NCBI RefSeq assembly: GCF_902859745.1 | Contig: NZ_CADIJW010000003.1 | Span: forward strand, 186,001-250,000 | DNA length: 64,000 bases | DNA from: Achromobacter dolens | GTDB lineage: Bacteria; Pseudomonadota; Gammaproteobacteria; Burkholderiales; Burkholderiaceae_B | Direction: 5' to 3' | Shown here: piece by piece, positions 11,804-21,916 of the stretch | Position numbering within the stretch: position 1 is the first letter of the stretch | Layout of the letters: the number at the start of each line of letters is the position of its first letter | The notes under the pieces: model-generated | The model's database searches: none | What the model was told of the DNA's origin: nothing | What the model saw: only the letters and a program-made list of their open reading frames with translations | Program-made: the position numbers and the translations under genes

Positions 11804-12712
11804 CTAGTCTTTGGCGCGCCGCTTCTGCGAGCCGCGCGCCTCGCGCAGCGCGATGTAGACGCCGCTGCCCGCGATGAACAGCGCCCCCAGGTAGGCGTAG
11901 GCATCGGGCGCCTCGCGCCAGAAGATCCAGCCCAGCAGGGTGGCCCAGATCAGGCCGGTGTAGTCGAACGGCGCCACCACGGAGGCCGGCGCGATGCGAA
12001 AGCCCTGCGTGATCAGCGCCAGCCCCAGCGTGCTGAACAGCGCCACCGCCGCGAAATAGGGCAGGTCGGCCAGAGCCGGCGTGTGCCAGATCCAGGGCAG
12101 CGCCACCGCGCTGCACACCAATTGGCCTGCAACGATGTAGAAGGTGGTGGTCAGCATGCCTTCGCCGCGGCCGATGCCGCGCGCCGTGATCATCATGACG
12201 GCATACAGGAAGGCGGTGGTCAACGGCAGCAGGGTCGCGGCCTGGAACGCGTCGGTGCCGGGCCGCACGATGATCAGCACGCCCGCGAACCCTGCCAGCA
12301 CCGCCAGCCAGCGGCGGCCATCGACGCGTTCCTTCAGGATCAGCACCGACAGCGCCGTGACGAACAACGGCGCGGCGAACGCGATAGCGGTGGCCTCCGC
12401 CAGCGGCAGCGCGCGCAACCCCAGGTAGAAACAACAGGCCGAGACCACGTTGATGGCGCCGCGCGTGAGGTGCAGGCCGGGATGGGCGGTGCGCAGCACC
12501 CGGCGCCCGCCCAGACAGACGGCCAGCGCGGTGACGAACGGCAACGCGATCAGCGCGCGCAGGAACAGGATCTGCAGCGGGTTGTAGGTGGTGCCCAGCC
12601 ACTTGGCGTTGGCGTCGCTGAGCGTCAGGAAGAAGATGCCGCCGGCGACACAGGCGATGCCTGCGAAGGCGGAATGGTCACGCGCGGCGGGAAAAACGGT
12701 AGAGGAGGACAT
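11804..12712 (-). CDS. DMT-superfamily (EamA) transporter
   Basis: 302-residue inner-membrane protein with about ten hydrophobic helices arranged as two EamA repeats. The first repeat includes FLTLSDANAKWLG and FLRALIALPFV; the second ends near PFDYTGLIWATLLGWIFWRE. The latter motif and a short basic C-terminus are typical of the RhaT/EamA exporter branch. The substrate cannot be read from sequence; relatives export metabolites or amino acids. It is encoded after a DUF423 gene on the same strand, with a 77-base gap. Confidence 0.88.
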   Translation of the reverse strand: MSSSTVFPAARDHSAFAGIACVAGGIFFLTLSDANAKWLGTTYNPLQILFLRALIALPFVTALAVCLGGRRVLRTAHPGLHLTRGAINVVSACCFYLGLRALPLAEATAIAFAAPLFVTALSVLILKERVDGRRWLAVLAGFAGVLIIVRPGTDAFQAATLLPLTTAFLYAVMMITARGIGRGEGMLTTTFYIVAGQLVCSAVALPWIWHTPALADLPYFAAVALFSTLGLALITQGFRIAPASVVAPFDYTGLIWATLLGWIFWREAPDAYAYLGALFIAGSGVYIALREARGSQKRRAKD

Positions 12713-12789
12713 CGGGGTTCAGCGGGAAAGGCGGCCGAGGCCGCCAGGGAAGGTAATGCGGGGTTGCCGGGCGGCGGCCCGGCGAGGGC

Positions 12790-13167
12790 TCAGCCCTGGG
12801 CGCGGTAGGCGGCCAGCGCCACCATCGCCCAGGCGGCCAGGAAGGCCGCGCCGCCCACGGGCGTGATCGCGCCCAGCCAGTGGGTGCCGGTCAGGGTCAG
12901 GACGTACAGGCTACCTGAAAACAGCACGATGCCGATGAACATCACCAACCCGGCGGCCGACAGCAGCGGCGAACCGTAGCGCGCGCCGAGCAGCGCGATG
13001 ATGAACAGGCCCAGGCCGTGGATCAGATGGTACATGACGCCGGTCTGCCAGACCGCCAGCAGCTCGGGAGTCACCAGGCGCTTGAGGCCGTGCGCGCCGA
13101 AGGCGCCGGCGCCGACGGCGATCAGCAGGTTGATGGCCGCGAGAATGGTGAGCTGGCGGTCGGTCAT
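12790..13167 (-). CDS. DUF423 family small membrane protein
   Basis: 125-residue protein with four predicted membrane helices, matching the YgdD/DUF423 family in length and layout. The family signature GAGAFGAHGLK is near the N-terminus, followed by WQTGVMYHLIHGLGL and LFSGSLYVLTLTG. The function is unknown across the family. Confidence 0.88.
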   Translation of the reverse strand: MTDRQLTILAAINLLIAVGAGAFGAHGLKRLVTPELLAVWQTGVMYHLIHGLGLFIIALLGARYGSPLLSAAGLVMFIGIVLFSGSLYVLTLTGTHWLGAITPVGGAAFLAAWAMVALAAYRAQG

Positions 13168-13267
13168 GCGAGATCCTTTGCGGGAAGATGGGCGCGGTTG
13201 CGCAGGTGCCTATGATAGGCCCATTCGCGACAGGGGCCAGGCACGCCCGACTATCCGTCCGACCCCG

Positions 13268-13295
13268 GGGGCGCCGCGACCCGCCGCGGCGCCCC
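13268..13295. terminator. GC-rich hairpin after the alcohol dehydrogenase gene
   Basis: GGGGCGCCGCG pairs perfectly with CGCGGCGCCCC around a six-base loop, just beyond the stop of the minus-strand dehydrogenase. There is no T tract on either strand, so it is a weak or factor-assisted terminator at best. Confidence 0.45.
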
Positions 13296-13304
13296 GGCGG
13301 AGGG

Positions 13305-14366
13305 TCAATCCACCGTGAGCACCGCGCGGCCCAGCACCTTGCCGGCGCGCAGCGAGGCCAGCACGCCGTCGGCCTCGCGCAGCGGATAGCGGTGCACCGG
13401 CATCGGCGGCACCTTGCCGGCCCGCACCAGGTCCATCAGCTCGCGCAGTTCGGCCAGATTGCCGACGTAGCTGCCGATGATCGACATGGCTTTCATCGGA
13501 ATCAGCGCGATCGGCCATGACGAGGCGCCGCCGAACAGCCCGACGATGATGAGCTTGCCGCCCTTGGTCAGGAAGTCGAAGGCCAGCGCGGTGGTGGACG
13601 GCGCGCCGACCAGGTCGATAGCGGCCTGCAGCGGCTTGCCGCCGGCGGCCTTGATGATCTGCTGCGCGGCGTCGGGCGCGGCGCCGTCGATGGCGGCCAG
13701 CGCGCCGGCCTCCAGCGCGGCCTGGCGCTTGGCCGGGTCGATATCGACCACGATGCCGCCCTTGCCGCCGAGCGCCTTGATCAGCGTCAGGCTCATCAGG
13801 CCCAGGCCGCCGGCGCCGAAGATCACCACGGGATGCTCGCGGTAGACGGTCTCGCCGATCTTCCTGAGCGCAGAATAGGTGGTCAGGCCGGAGCAGGCGT
13901 AGGGAGCGATGCGGGCCGGATCCAGGTCGCCGATGTCGATCAGGTAGCGCGGGTGCGGCACCAGCATGTGCTCGGCATAGCCGCCGGCGCGGTGGATGCC
14001 CAGGCAGGCGGGGGCGGTGCAGTGGTTTTCCTGACCGGACAGGCAGGTGGGGCAGGCGCCGCAGCCGATCCACGGATAGACCAGGTAGTTGCGTCCGGTC
14101 TGGATGCCGGTCGCCTCGGGGCCGGCGGCGACCACGCTGCCGACGGTCTCATGGCCCATCGTCAGGGGCAGCGTCACGCCCCGTTCCTTGAGCGACAGGG
14201 TGCGGCCCTGGCCGAGATCGTAACCGCCTTCCCACAGGTGGATGTCGCTGTGGCAGACGCCCGCGGCGCGGACCCTCAGCAACACCTGCGAGCCCTGCGG
14301 CACGGGAACGGGCTGATCCACTTCCTGCAGCGGTTCGCGGAAATTGACGACGCAATAGCACTTCAT
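13305..14366 (-). CDS. Zinc-dependent alcohol dehydrogenase
   Basis: 353-residue medium-chain dehydrogenase. The catalytic zinc ligands are visible in GVCHSDIHLWEGGY and TMGHETVGSV; the structural zinc site is the four-cysteine cluster GCGACPTCLSGQENHC. The nucleotide-binding fold is VVIFGAGGLGLMSLTL with acidic VVDIDPAKR, favouring NAD. It resembles alcohol/aldehyde dehydrogenases used on simple alcohols, but the substrate is uncertain. The ATG has GGAGA seven bases upstream. It lies 105 bases downstream of an arginase gene on the same strand. Confidence 0.88.
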   Translation of the reverse strand: MKCYCVVNFREPLQEVDQPVPVPQGSQVLLRVRAAGVCHSDIHLWEGGYDLGQGRTLSLKERGVTLPLTMGHETVGSVVAAGPEATGIQTGRNYLVYPWIGCGACPTCLSGQENHCTAPACLGIHRAGGYAEHMLVPHPRYLIDIGDLDPARIAPYACSGLTTYSALRKIGETVYREHPVVIFGAGGLGLMSLTLIKALGGKGGIVVDIDPAKRQAALEAGALAAIDGAAPDAAQQIIKAAGGKPLQAAIDLVGAPSTTALAFDFLTKGGKLIIVGLFGGASSWPIALIPMKAMSIIGSYVGNLAELRELMDLVRAGKVPPMPVHRYPLREADGVLASLRAGKVLGRAVLTVD

Positions 14367-14471
14367 GGAATGTCTCCTCTGGGGGCGTTTCTTGTTCTAC
14401 CTGGGGCATTCTCAATCAGTTCGGTGGCAATCGGCAACCCGCGCCGCGCCACCGCCGCCGCCCAGCGTGCG

Positions 14472-15410
14472 TCAACTGCCGCGCCGCACCAGCGTCGATT
14501 TGCCGAACAGGCTCTCGATCAGGTCCACCGCGAGGTCGGCGGTCTTGTTGCGCACATCGAAGGCCGGGTTCAGTTCCACGACGTCCAGCGAGCGCATCAG
14601 GCCGGTGTCGGCGATCATCTCCATGCACAATTGGGCCTCGCGATAGGTGGGGCCGCCCATCACCGTGGTGCCGACGCCGGGCGCGATCTCGGGGTCGAGG
14701 AAGTCGACGTCGAAGCTGACGTGCAGGTGGGTGTCGGCGTCCAGTCCGGCCAGCGCCGCTTCCATCGTCGCGCGCATGCCCATTTCGTCCAGGTAGCGCA
14801 TGTCGAACACTTCGAGGCCGGCCTGGTGCACCAGGCGTTTCTCGCCGTCGTCGACGCTGCGGATGCCGATCTGGCGCACCCAGGCCGGATCGATGTCGGG
14901 CGTCTGGCCCGACATGCCGGTGATCTGGGCCGGACCATGGCCGCACAGGCAGGCCACCGGCATGCCGTGGATATTGCCGGTCGGCGTGAGCACGTTGGTG
15001 TTGAAGTCGGTGTGCGCGTCCAGCCACAGCACGCGCAGCTTCTTGCCGGTCTCGCGGCAGTGGCGCGCCACCGCGCTGATCGAGCCGATGCCCAGGCAAT
15101 GGTCGCCGCCCAGCAGGATCGGCAGCGACCCCTGCGTCAGGGCCTCGTACATGGCGTCGTGCACGGCCTGGTTCCAGGCGGCCACTTCGTCCAGGTGGCG
15201 GTAGCCGTCCACGGGCGGCTGCCAGGGGTTGGGCGGGCCGTAGAGGTTGCCGCGATCGGCGACCTGAAATCCCTGTGCCTCGATGACCGGGCCGATGCCG
15301 GCCACGCGCAGGGCCTCGGGTCCCATGGAAGCGCCGCGCGCGCCCGCGCCGATGTCCGTGGGGGCGCCGATCAGGGTGACATGCGGGGGCAGGGTGGCGG
15401 TATTTTGCAA
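14472..15410 (-). CDS. rocF: Arginase
   Basis: Ureohydrolase converting arginine to ornithine and urea. The 312-residue length fits arginase. The binuclear manganese site is complete: LGGDHCLGIGS, LWLDAHTDFN and SFDVDFLDPEIAPGVGT. IHGMPVACLCGHG also fits arginase rather than agmatinase. The only in-frame start near the right place is TTG at 15410, with GGAG seven bases upstream. It is divergent from a MetQ-like gene; the alcohol dehydrogenase gene follows it. A guanidino-acid hydrolase is the main alternative. Confidence 0.86.
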   Translation of the reverse strand: MQNTATLPPHVTLIGAPTDIGAGARGASMGPEALRVAGIGPVIEAQGFQVADRGNLYGPPNPWQPPVDGYRHLDEVAAWNQAVHDAMYEALTQGSLPILLGGDHCLGIGSISAVARHCRETGKKLRVLWLDAHTDFNTNVLTPTGNIHGMPVACLCGHGPAQITGMSGQTPDIDPAWVRQIGIRSVDDGEKRLVHQAGLEVFDMRYLDEMGMRATMEAALAGLDADTHLHVSFDVDFLDPEIAPGVGTTVMGGPTYREAQLCMEMIADTGLMRSLDVVELNPAFDVRNKTADLAVDLIESLFGKSTLVRRGS

Positions 15411-15564
15411 GGTCGGACTCCGTCATGCAGGGTTTCGGTATCGGGGTCGAGTGTAGCGCCGTGGCGTGACGCGATCGCCATGGCGCGGGCAAGGCCTTTG
15501 GCCGGGCAGGGCCGGCGCTGCGGCACAATAGCCGGGCCGATCGAATTCTTTTCCGGATGATCCC

Positions 15565-16386
15565 ATGTCTCTGCAATCCCTGTTCCTGACCCTGGCGCGC
15601 GGCGCCGCCGCGGCCGCCCTGGGGCTGGCCTGCGCCAGTCCGGCGCTGGCGGCCGACAAACCGCTGCGCATCGGCCTGATCCCGAGCGTGGCCAATGCCG
15701 CCACCGAGCTGGCCGTGGCCGAGGCGCGCAAGGCCGGCCTGGAGGTGGAACTGGTCGAGTTCAATGACTGGGTGCTGCCGAACATCGCGGTGGCCGACGG
15801 CTCGGTCGACGCCAATTTCTTCCAGCACGAACCGTTCCTGCAACTGTTCAACGCCCGTCGCGGCGCCAACCTGACGCCCATTGCCTATGGGTATTCGACC
15901 ACCATCGGCCTGTTCTCCAAGAAGCTCAAGAAGGGCCAGCCGCTGCCGGACGGCGCCACCATCGCGGTGCCCAACGATCCGGTCAACACCGGCCGCGCCT
16001 TGCTGCTGCTGGAGTCCATCGGCCTGATCAAGCTCAAGCCCGGCGTGGCGCACCAGGCCACGATCGAGGACGTGACCGACAACCCCAAAAAGCTGAAGTT
16101 CGTGCAGATCGAGGGCTCGCAGTCGGCACGGGTGTTCGATGACGTCACCGCGTCGGTCACCTACACCACCTTCGCCAAGCAGGCCGGCCTGGATGAAAAG
16201 GACGGCCTGGCGTTCGACAATACCGACCCGGCCAATGTGCGCCGCTACGCCATCCGCTGGGTCGCGCGGCCCGACCGCGCGCAGGACCCGCGGCTGCTCA
16301 AGTTCATCGCCATCTATCAGCAGTCGGCCGAGGTCAAGGCCCGGCTGCGCAGCCTGTACGGCGACCTGATCAGTTTTCCCTGGTAG
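15565..16386 (+). CDS. MetQ/NlpA-family periplasmic binding protein
   Basis: 273-residue substrate-binding protein of the methionine-uptake (MetQ) family. The leader ALGLACASPALA looks like a signal-peptidase I site; the cysteine lacks a good lipobox, so it may be soluble rather than a lipoprotein. Mature motifs include LRIGLIPSVANA, VEFNDWVLPNIAVADGSVDANFFQHEPFLQ, the NlpA hallmark, and ATIAVPNDPVNTGRALLLLE. No metN or metI is adjacent, so it is an orphan binding protein. Confidence 0.87.
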   Translation: MSLQSLFLTLARGAAAAALGLACASPALAADKPLRIGLIPSVANAATELAVAEARKAGLEVELVEFNDWVLPNIAVADGSVDANFFQHEPFLQLFNARRGANLTPIAYGYSTTIGLFSKKLKKGQPLPDGATIAVPNDPVNTGRALLLLESIGLIKLKPGVAHQATIEDVTDNPKKLKFVQIEGSQSARVFDDVTASVTYTTFAKQAGLDEKDGLAFDNTDPANVRRYAIRWVARPDRAQDPRLLKFIAIYQQSAEVKARLRSLYGDLISFPW

Positions 16387-16535
16387 TGCCGCGCCGCGGC
16401 GGGGGCGGGCTGGCGCCCCGGGCGGCTTGACGTTTCTTGGCAGTTGCCGCGTGGCCTTGAACGTATACTGGCCGCGCTTTGCATCCCCGGGGCCGCCGCG
16501 GCCCGGCCGTGACGCCTTTGCCCGCCCGCCATCCC

Positions 16536-17507
16536 ATGCGACTCGCTTCTTCGAATGACGCCCTGAATGCCTCGCCGTCGCGGTTCGACGGCGAGGCTGG
16601 CGTGGGCGCGCCGGACCCGCGCGACGAGGAACTGGCCCGCTTGCGCCAGGTGGTGGCTCAGTACGAGGCCCTGTTCCACAACGCCCCCGTGCTGATCAAC
16701 GCCTTCGACGAAGACGGCCAGTGCCTGCTGTGGAATGACGCCTGCGAACGCCGCTTCGGCTGGACCCGCGACGAAATCAATCGGCATCCCGAACCGCTGG
16801 CGCTGTTCTACCCCGATCCCGAGGTCCGCGCCCGCGTCCTCGACAGCGTGGGGCCGACGCCGCATCAGGGCTTTCGCGAATGGCGGCCGCTGGCACGCGA
16901 TGGCGAGTGCCTGTCGGTCATGTGGTCCAACGTGCGCCTGCCCGATGGCAGCGTGGTCAACATCGGCATGGACGTGACCGAGAACCGCCGCAACGAGGCC
17001 GCCCTGGCGCGGCTGGCCAAGGTCGACGGGTTGACCGGCTGCTGGACCCGCGCCGAGATCCTGCAACGCATGAAGACCCTGCTGGAGGCTGCCCGGCGCG
17101 GCGCCGGCCACACGGCGTTGATGCTGGACCTGGACTATTTCAAGCAGGTCAACGACCGCTACGGCCACCTGGGCGGCGACGCCGCCTTGCGGCACTTCTG
17201 CGACCAGTTGCGGGCCTGCCTGCGCGAGGGCGATTCGGTGGGACGCCTGGGCGGCGAGGAATTCGTGGTGCTGCTGGCCGATGCCGACCAGGACGCGGCC
17301 CTGGCGGTGTGCGACCGCCTGCGCGCCAGCCTGCGCCAGCATCCCGCCAACATCGACGGCCACGCGGTGGTGCTGTCGGCCAGCGGGGGGATCACCGGCT
17401 TTCTGGAAACCGACGTCAGCATGTCGGATGTGCTGCGGCGCGCCGACCAGGCGTTGTACCAGGCCAAGCGCGCGGGGCGCGATTGCGCGGTGGTGCTGCC
17501 GGCTTGA
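16536..17507 (+). CDS. PAS-GGEDF/GGEEF diguanylate cyclase
   Basis: Makes cyclic di-GMP from two GTP. An N-terminal PAS domain (about residues 35-155, from YEALFHNAPVLINAFDEDGQ) leads into a GGDEF domain with LAKVDGLTGCWTRAEIL, DLDYFKQVNDRYGHLGGD and the active-site loop RLGGEEFVVLL. No I-site RxxD is evident just before the loop. ATG 16536 is the first ATG; TTG 16479 and GTG 16509 would lengthen it with proline-rich sequence. No membrane segment is seen, so it is probably a cytosolic sensor. It ends five bases from the converging MFS gene. Confidence 0.88.
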   Translation: MRLASSNDALNASPSRFDGEAGVGAPDPRDEELARLRQVVAQYEALFHNAPVLINAFDEDGQCLLWNDACERRFGWTRDEINRHPEPLALFYPDPEVRARVLDSVGPTPHQGFREWRPLARDGECLSVMWSNVRLPDGSVVNIGMDVTENRRNEAALARLAKVDGLTGCWTRAEILQRMKTLLEAARRGAGHTALMLDLDYFKQVNDRYGHLGGDAALRHFCDQLRACLREGDSVGRLGGEEFVVLLADADQDAALAVCDRLRASLRQHPANIDGHAVVLSASGGITGFLETDVSMSDVLRRADQALYQAKRAGRDCAVVLPA

Positions 17508-17511
17508 GGCG

Positions 17512-18723
17512 TCAGGCGGCGGCGCGGCGTTCGCCGGCGCGGCGGCCGTTCAGGCGCCAGTGCAGCGCCAGGGCGGCGAGCGCCACGGCGGCCGCGGCGG
17601 CCAGCCCCAGGCTCTCGAAGCCGGCGTGGGTGTAGAGCGTGCCGGCCACGGCGGTGCCGACGCTGGCGCCCAGGTACGTGGTGCAGGTGTTCAGTCCGAG
17701 CACTGCGCCGCGCTCGTCGGGTCGGGCTCGCGACAACAACAGCACCAGCAGATTCAGGCTCAGTTGCGAAGCCGCGCCCCACAGCGCGGCCAGCGCCAGC
17801 ACGGCGGTCAGCGCATGGGCGGCTGGCAGCAGCGCCAGGTAGACCAGGGCGATCGCGGCCAGGGCCAGCGGCAGGGCGCGGCGCGGGCCCACGCGTTCGA
17901 TCAGCGGCGCGCCGCTCAGCCCGGCCAGCAGGAAGCCGGCGCCATAGGCGAAGGCGATGAAGCCGACCTGGCCGGCCGACAGGCCCAGCAGCGTGCGCAC
18001 GTGGTCGGCCAGGAAGGCATAGACCCCGTAGAAGGCCGAGGAAAACGCCAGGCAGCCCAGCAGCAGCACCGGCACGTCGCGGTACGACAGCGGCGCCAGC
18101 AGGCGTGACAGCCGGGGCGGGGCGGCGTGGGCGCTGCGGCGTTCCGGGAGCTTGCGCAGCCCGGCCAGCGCGACCGCGGCGCATAGCGCCAGCACGGCGT
18201 AGGTGGCGCGCCAGCCGACCGCGTCGGAGATCAGCGCCGACAGGGGCACGCCGGCCACCAGCGATACCGACCAGCCCGAAATCACGCGGCCCAGCGCGCG
18301 GGTTTCCTGCCCGGCGGCGGCCACCAGCGAGGCCGACCCGTAGGCCGCCGGCAGGATCACGCCCGCGGCGGCGCCGGCCAGCGCCTGGGCCGCGGTCAGC
18401 ACGATCCAGTGCGGCGCGGCGGCCGACAGCGACAGCGCCGCGATCAGCACCGCCATGGCGATCAGCAGGGCGCGCCGGATGCCCCAGCGGTCGATGCGGG
18501 CGGCCAGCAGGAAGGCGCTGGCGGCGGTGGCCGCGCCGTAGGCGGAAATGGCGGTGCTGACGGTGAGCGCGGTGCTGCCGAACGAGCGCGCCACGTCCGA
18601 CAGGATCGGGCTGAGGGCCAGGCCGTTCGAGCCGACGACGCTGACGGCGAACATCAAGGCGGGGATGGCGGGGGGAAGCGGCGGGCGGCGCGACGGCGCG
18701 CGCGCGGTGTTGCGGTTCTGCAT
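17512..18723 (-). CDS. MFS transporter
   Basis: 403-residue major-facilitator permease with twelve predicted helices. The motif-A region between helices 2 and 3 is ARIDRWGIRRALL; the DHA1-type motif GWSVSLVAGVPLSALI lies in helix 5. A basic, proline-rich N-terminus (RAPSRRPPLPP) precedes helix 1. Drug or sugar efflux are both possible. It is divergent from an Lrp/AsnC regulator with a 92-base AT-rich spacer carrying palindromes, so it is probably that regulator's target. Confidence 0.86.
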   Translation of the reverse strand: MQNRNTARAPSRRPPLPPAIPALMFAVSVVGSNGLALSPILSDVARSFGSTALTVSTAISAYGAATAASAFLLAARIDRWGIRRALLIAMAVLIAALSLSAAAPHWIVLTAAQALAGAAAGVILPAAYGSASLVAAAGQETRALGRVISGWSVSLVAGVPLSALISDAVGWRATYAVLALCAAVALAGLRKLPERRSAHAAPPRLSRLLAPLSYRDVPVLLLGCLAFSSAFYGVYAFLADHVRTLLGLSAGQVGFIAFAYGAGFLLAGLSGAPLIERVGPRRALPLALAAIALVYLALLPAAHALTAVLALAALWGAASQLSLNLLVLLLSRARPDERGAVLGLNTCTTYLGASVGTAVAGTLYTHAGFESLGLAAAAAVALAALALHWRLNGRRAGERRAAA

Positions 18724-18730
18724 CCGCGGA

Positions 18731-18777
18731 ATTTTATTGGAATAAAATAAGGGTTAATACCGATATTCCTTTATTCC
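18731..18777. promoter_or_regulatory. Putative Lrp-type operator between MFS and regulator genes
   Basis: A striking AT-rich island in GC-rich DNA. ATTTTATT-GG-AATAAAAT (18731-18748) is a perfect palindrome. GGAATAAA at 18739 is repeated inverted as TTTATTCC at 18770. The position between two divergent starts suits an autoregulatory Lrp/AsnC operator overlapping both promoters; binding is inferred. Confidence 0.55.
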
Positions 18778-18815
18778 GTAAAACTTCGAATGCCGTTAGG
18801 CAGAACCAGATTCCA

Positions 18816-19271
18816 ATGCCAGATCTCGACGACCGCGACCGAAAACTATTAACGCTGCTGGCGGACGACGCCTCGCCGAGCTACGCCGAATTGGGCAAAT
18901 TGCTGAACCTGTCGGCCCCCGCCGTGCACGAGCGGGTCAAGCGCCTCAAGCGCGACGGGCTCATCAAGGGCATCGCCGCGCGGCTGGACGGCGCCCGCAT
19001 CGGCAGGCCGCTGCTGGCGTTCGTGCATGTGGATACCAATAACTGGAGCATTACCCAGCAGGTGCTCGGCCTGGCCGAATTGACCGAGGTCGAGGAGATC
19101 CACACCATCACCGGCAAGAGCGCCATGCTGCTCAAAGTGCGGGTGCGCGACACCCAGGCGCTGGAGGCGCTGCTGGCGCGCATCCACCAGATCGAGGGCA
19201 TCACCAACACCACCAGCGACATCGCGCTGACCAGCTACCTGGAGCGCGGCCCGCTGCCGGACGACGCCTAG
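18816..19271 (+). CDS. Lrp/AsnC-family transcriptional regulator
   Basis: 151-residue regulator of normal Lrp length. The N-terminal helix-turn-helix reads LGKLLNLSAPAVHERVKRLKRDG; the C-terminal RAM domain for ligand binding and oligomerisation includes VEEIHTITGKSAMLLKVRVRD. It begins DLDDRDRKLLTLLADDAS, the standard Lrp opening. Its divergence from the MFS gene and the shared AT-rich palindromes suggest it controls that transporter and itself. The ligand, probably an amino acid, is unknown. Confidence 0.9.
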   Translation: MPDLDDRDRKLLTLLADDASPSYAELGKLLNLSAPAVHERVKRLKRDGLIKGIAARLDGARIGRPLLAFVHVDTNNWSITQQVLGLAELTEVEEIHTITGKSAMLLKVRVRDTQALEALLARIHQIEGITNTTSDIALTSYLERGPLPDDA

Positions 19272-19318
19272 GACGCCGGGGCGCGGCCTCGGCGATTGCG
19301 CGCCGCGCCTGGCGGCGT

Positions 19319-20482
<1,164 letters not shown>

Positions 20483-20613
20483 GGGCGGCGGGGCGGGGGC
20501 CGGCGCGAAGGCCGGCCCGGCGATAGCGAAGGAACCGTCATTCTATGCCCTGCGGCCGCGGCGTCCCGCAGGGAAATGACACCCGCGCGCCTGGCGGCGG
20601 CATCAGGCAGGCG

Positions 20614-21819
20614 TCACGCGGGGGTCAACAGGCTGGCGTCCATCTGGTCCAGGCGGTTGATGCCGAGCATGGCCATGTTGCGGTCGACCTCGGCGCGCAG
20701 CAGGCCGATGGCGTGCGCCACGCCAGCCTGGCCACCGACCGCCGCGGCATAGTTGAAGGGACGTCCGACGAACACGAAACGCGCGCCCAGCGCCAGCGCC
20801 TTCAGGACATCGCCACCACGGCGCACGCCGCTGTCCATCATCACCGGCATGGCGCCGGCGGCCGCCACCACGCCGGGCAGGGCGCGCAGCGGCGAGAGCG
20901 CGCCGTCGAGCTGGCGGCCGCCGTGGTTGGAGACGATGATGCCGTCCGCGCCGTGCTCGCGCGCCAGCCGCGCGTCGGCCGGATGCAGGATGCCCTTGAT
21001 GATGAGGGCGCCCTGCCATTGCCGGCGGATGCGCGCCACGTGCTCCCAATTGAGATGGTCGCGAGCGCTGAAATCGCGCAGCACCGAGCCGGACACGATG
21101 GGCGCGCCGCGCGTGGCGAACGAATTCTCGAAGTGCGGCATGCCGTGGGCCAGCAGCGTGCGCAGGAAGGTGCCGGCGAGCCAGCGCGGCCGGGTCAGGC
21201 CATCCCAGGCGAGCCGCAGGCTCGGCTTGAGCGGGGTGGAAAAGCCGGTGCGCACGTTGTTCTCGCGATTGGCCGACACGGGGATGTCCACCGTCAGCAC
21301 CAGGGTTTCGTAGCCGGCGCGCGCCGCGCGCGCCACCAGCGCGTCGATGCGCGCCGGGTCGCCGGGCAGGTAGGCCTGGAACCAGGTACCGGGCGCCTCC
21401 TTGATGACATCTTCGAGCGCGATCAGCGCGGTGCCGCTGAGGATGGCGGGGATGCCCTGTTCGCGCGCGGCGCGCGCCAGCACGATGTCGCCGCGATAGG
21501 CGGACAGCGCGCTGATGCCCATGGGCGCGATGCCGAACGGCGATTCGTAGCGGCGGCCGAACAATTCGACGTGCTGGCTGCGGCGCGACACGTCGACCAG
21601 CACGCGCGGCTGGAAGGCGTAGCGGCCGAAGGCCTCGCGATTGGCGCGCAGTGACTGATTGTCCTCCGCGGCTCCCGCGACATAGCCGAAGATGGGTCTG
21701 GGCAGGCGGCGGCGGGCGGCCGCCTCGAAGTCGTCCAGCGACAGCAGGCGCATCAGGGCGCGGGGCGGACGACTGGCGGTGGCAGGGGCGGCGGCAGCGG
21801 GCAGGGACGTGGCGGACAT
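20614..21819 (-). CDS. FMN-dependent alpha-hydroxy-acid oxidase/dehydrogenase
   Basis: 401-residue TIM-barrel flavoprotein of the lactate/mandelate/glycolate oxidase family. Visible motifs are SPFGIAPMGISALSAYRGD, WFQAYLPGD, LTVDIPVSANRENN, the FMN-lysine region LIIKGILHPADA and the catalytic histidine in IIVSNHGGRQLDG, with VMMDSGVRRGGDV after it. The substrate could be L-lactate, mandelate or another 2-hydroxy acid. A proline/alanine-rich 20-residue N-terminal extension precedes the domain. An AT-rich inverted repeat lies about 50 bases upstream of its start. Confidence 0.88.
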   Translation of the reverse strand: MSATSLPAAAAPATASRPPRALMRLLSLDDFEAAARRRLPRPIFGYVAGAAEDNQSLRANREAFGRYAFQPRVLVDVSRRSQHVELFGRRYESPFGIAPMGISALSAYRGDIVLARAAREQGIPAILSGTALIALEDVIKEAPGTWFQAYLPGDPARIDALVARAARAGYETLVLTVDIPVSANRENNVRTGFSTPLKPSLRLAWDGLTRPRWLAGTFLRTLLAHGMPHFENSFATRGAPIVSGSVLRDFSARDHLNWEHVARIRRQWQGALIIKGILHPADARLAREHGADGIIVSNHGGRQLDGALSPLRALPGVVAAAGAMPVMMDSGVRRGGDVLKALALGARFVFVGRPFNYAAAVGGQAGVAHAIGLLRAEVDRNMAMLGINRLDQMDASLLTPA

Positions 21820-21868
21820 GGCGGGGCCTGGGGAAAACCGCCAATCTACCCAGGCGGATTCATCGCAT

Positions 21869-21905
21869 AAAGCGAATAAATCCGCACGCGCTTATTCGCT
21901 TTTTT
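21869..21905. repeat. 11-base AT-rich inverted repeat upstream of the hydroxy-acid oxidase
   Basis: AAAGCGAATAA (21869-21879) pairs perfectly with TTATTCGCTTT (21892-21902). It lies between the psd stop and the oxidase start on the minus strand. It could be a weak psd terminator or, given its AT richness, an operator for the oxidase gene; the sequence does not decide. Confidence 0.5.
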
Positions 21906-21916
21906 GGAAATAGACC

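Noticed and set aside
13833-15560. 575-codon plus-strand open frame
   Set aside because: Shadow of the alcohol dehydrogenase and arginase genes, with no ribosome site or domain.
16444-16469. TTGCCG/TATACT as a promoter for the diguanylate cyclase gene
   Set aside because: The spacer is only 14 bases and no better -35 lies at 16-18 bases.
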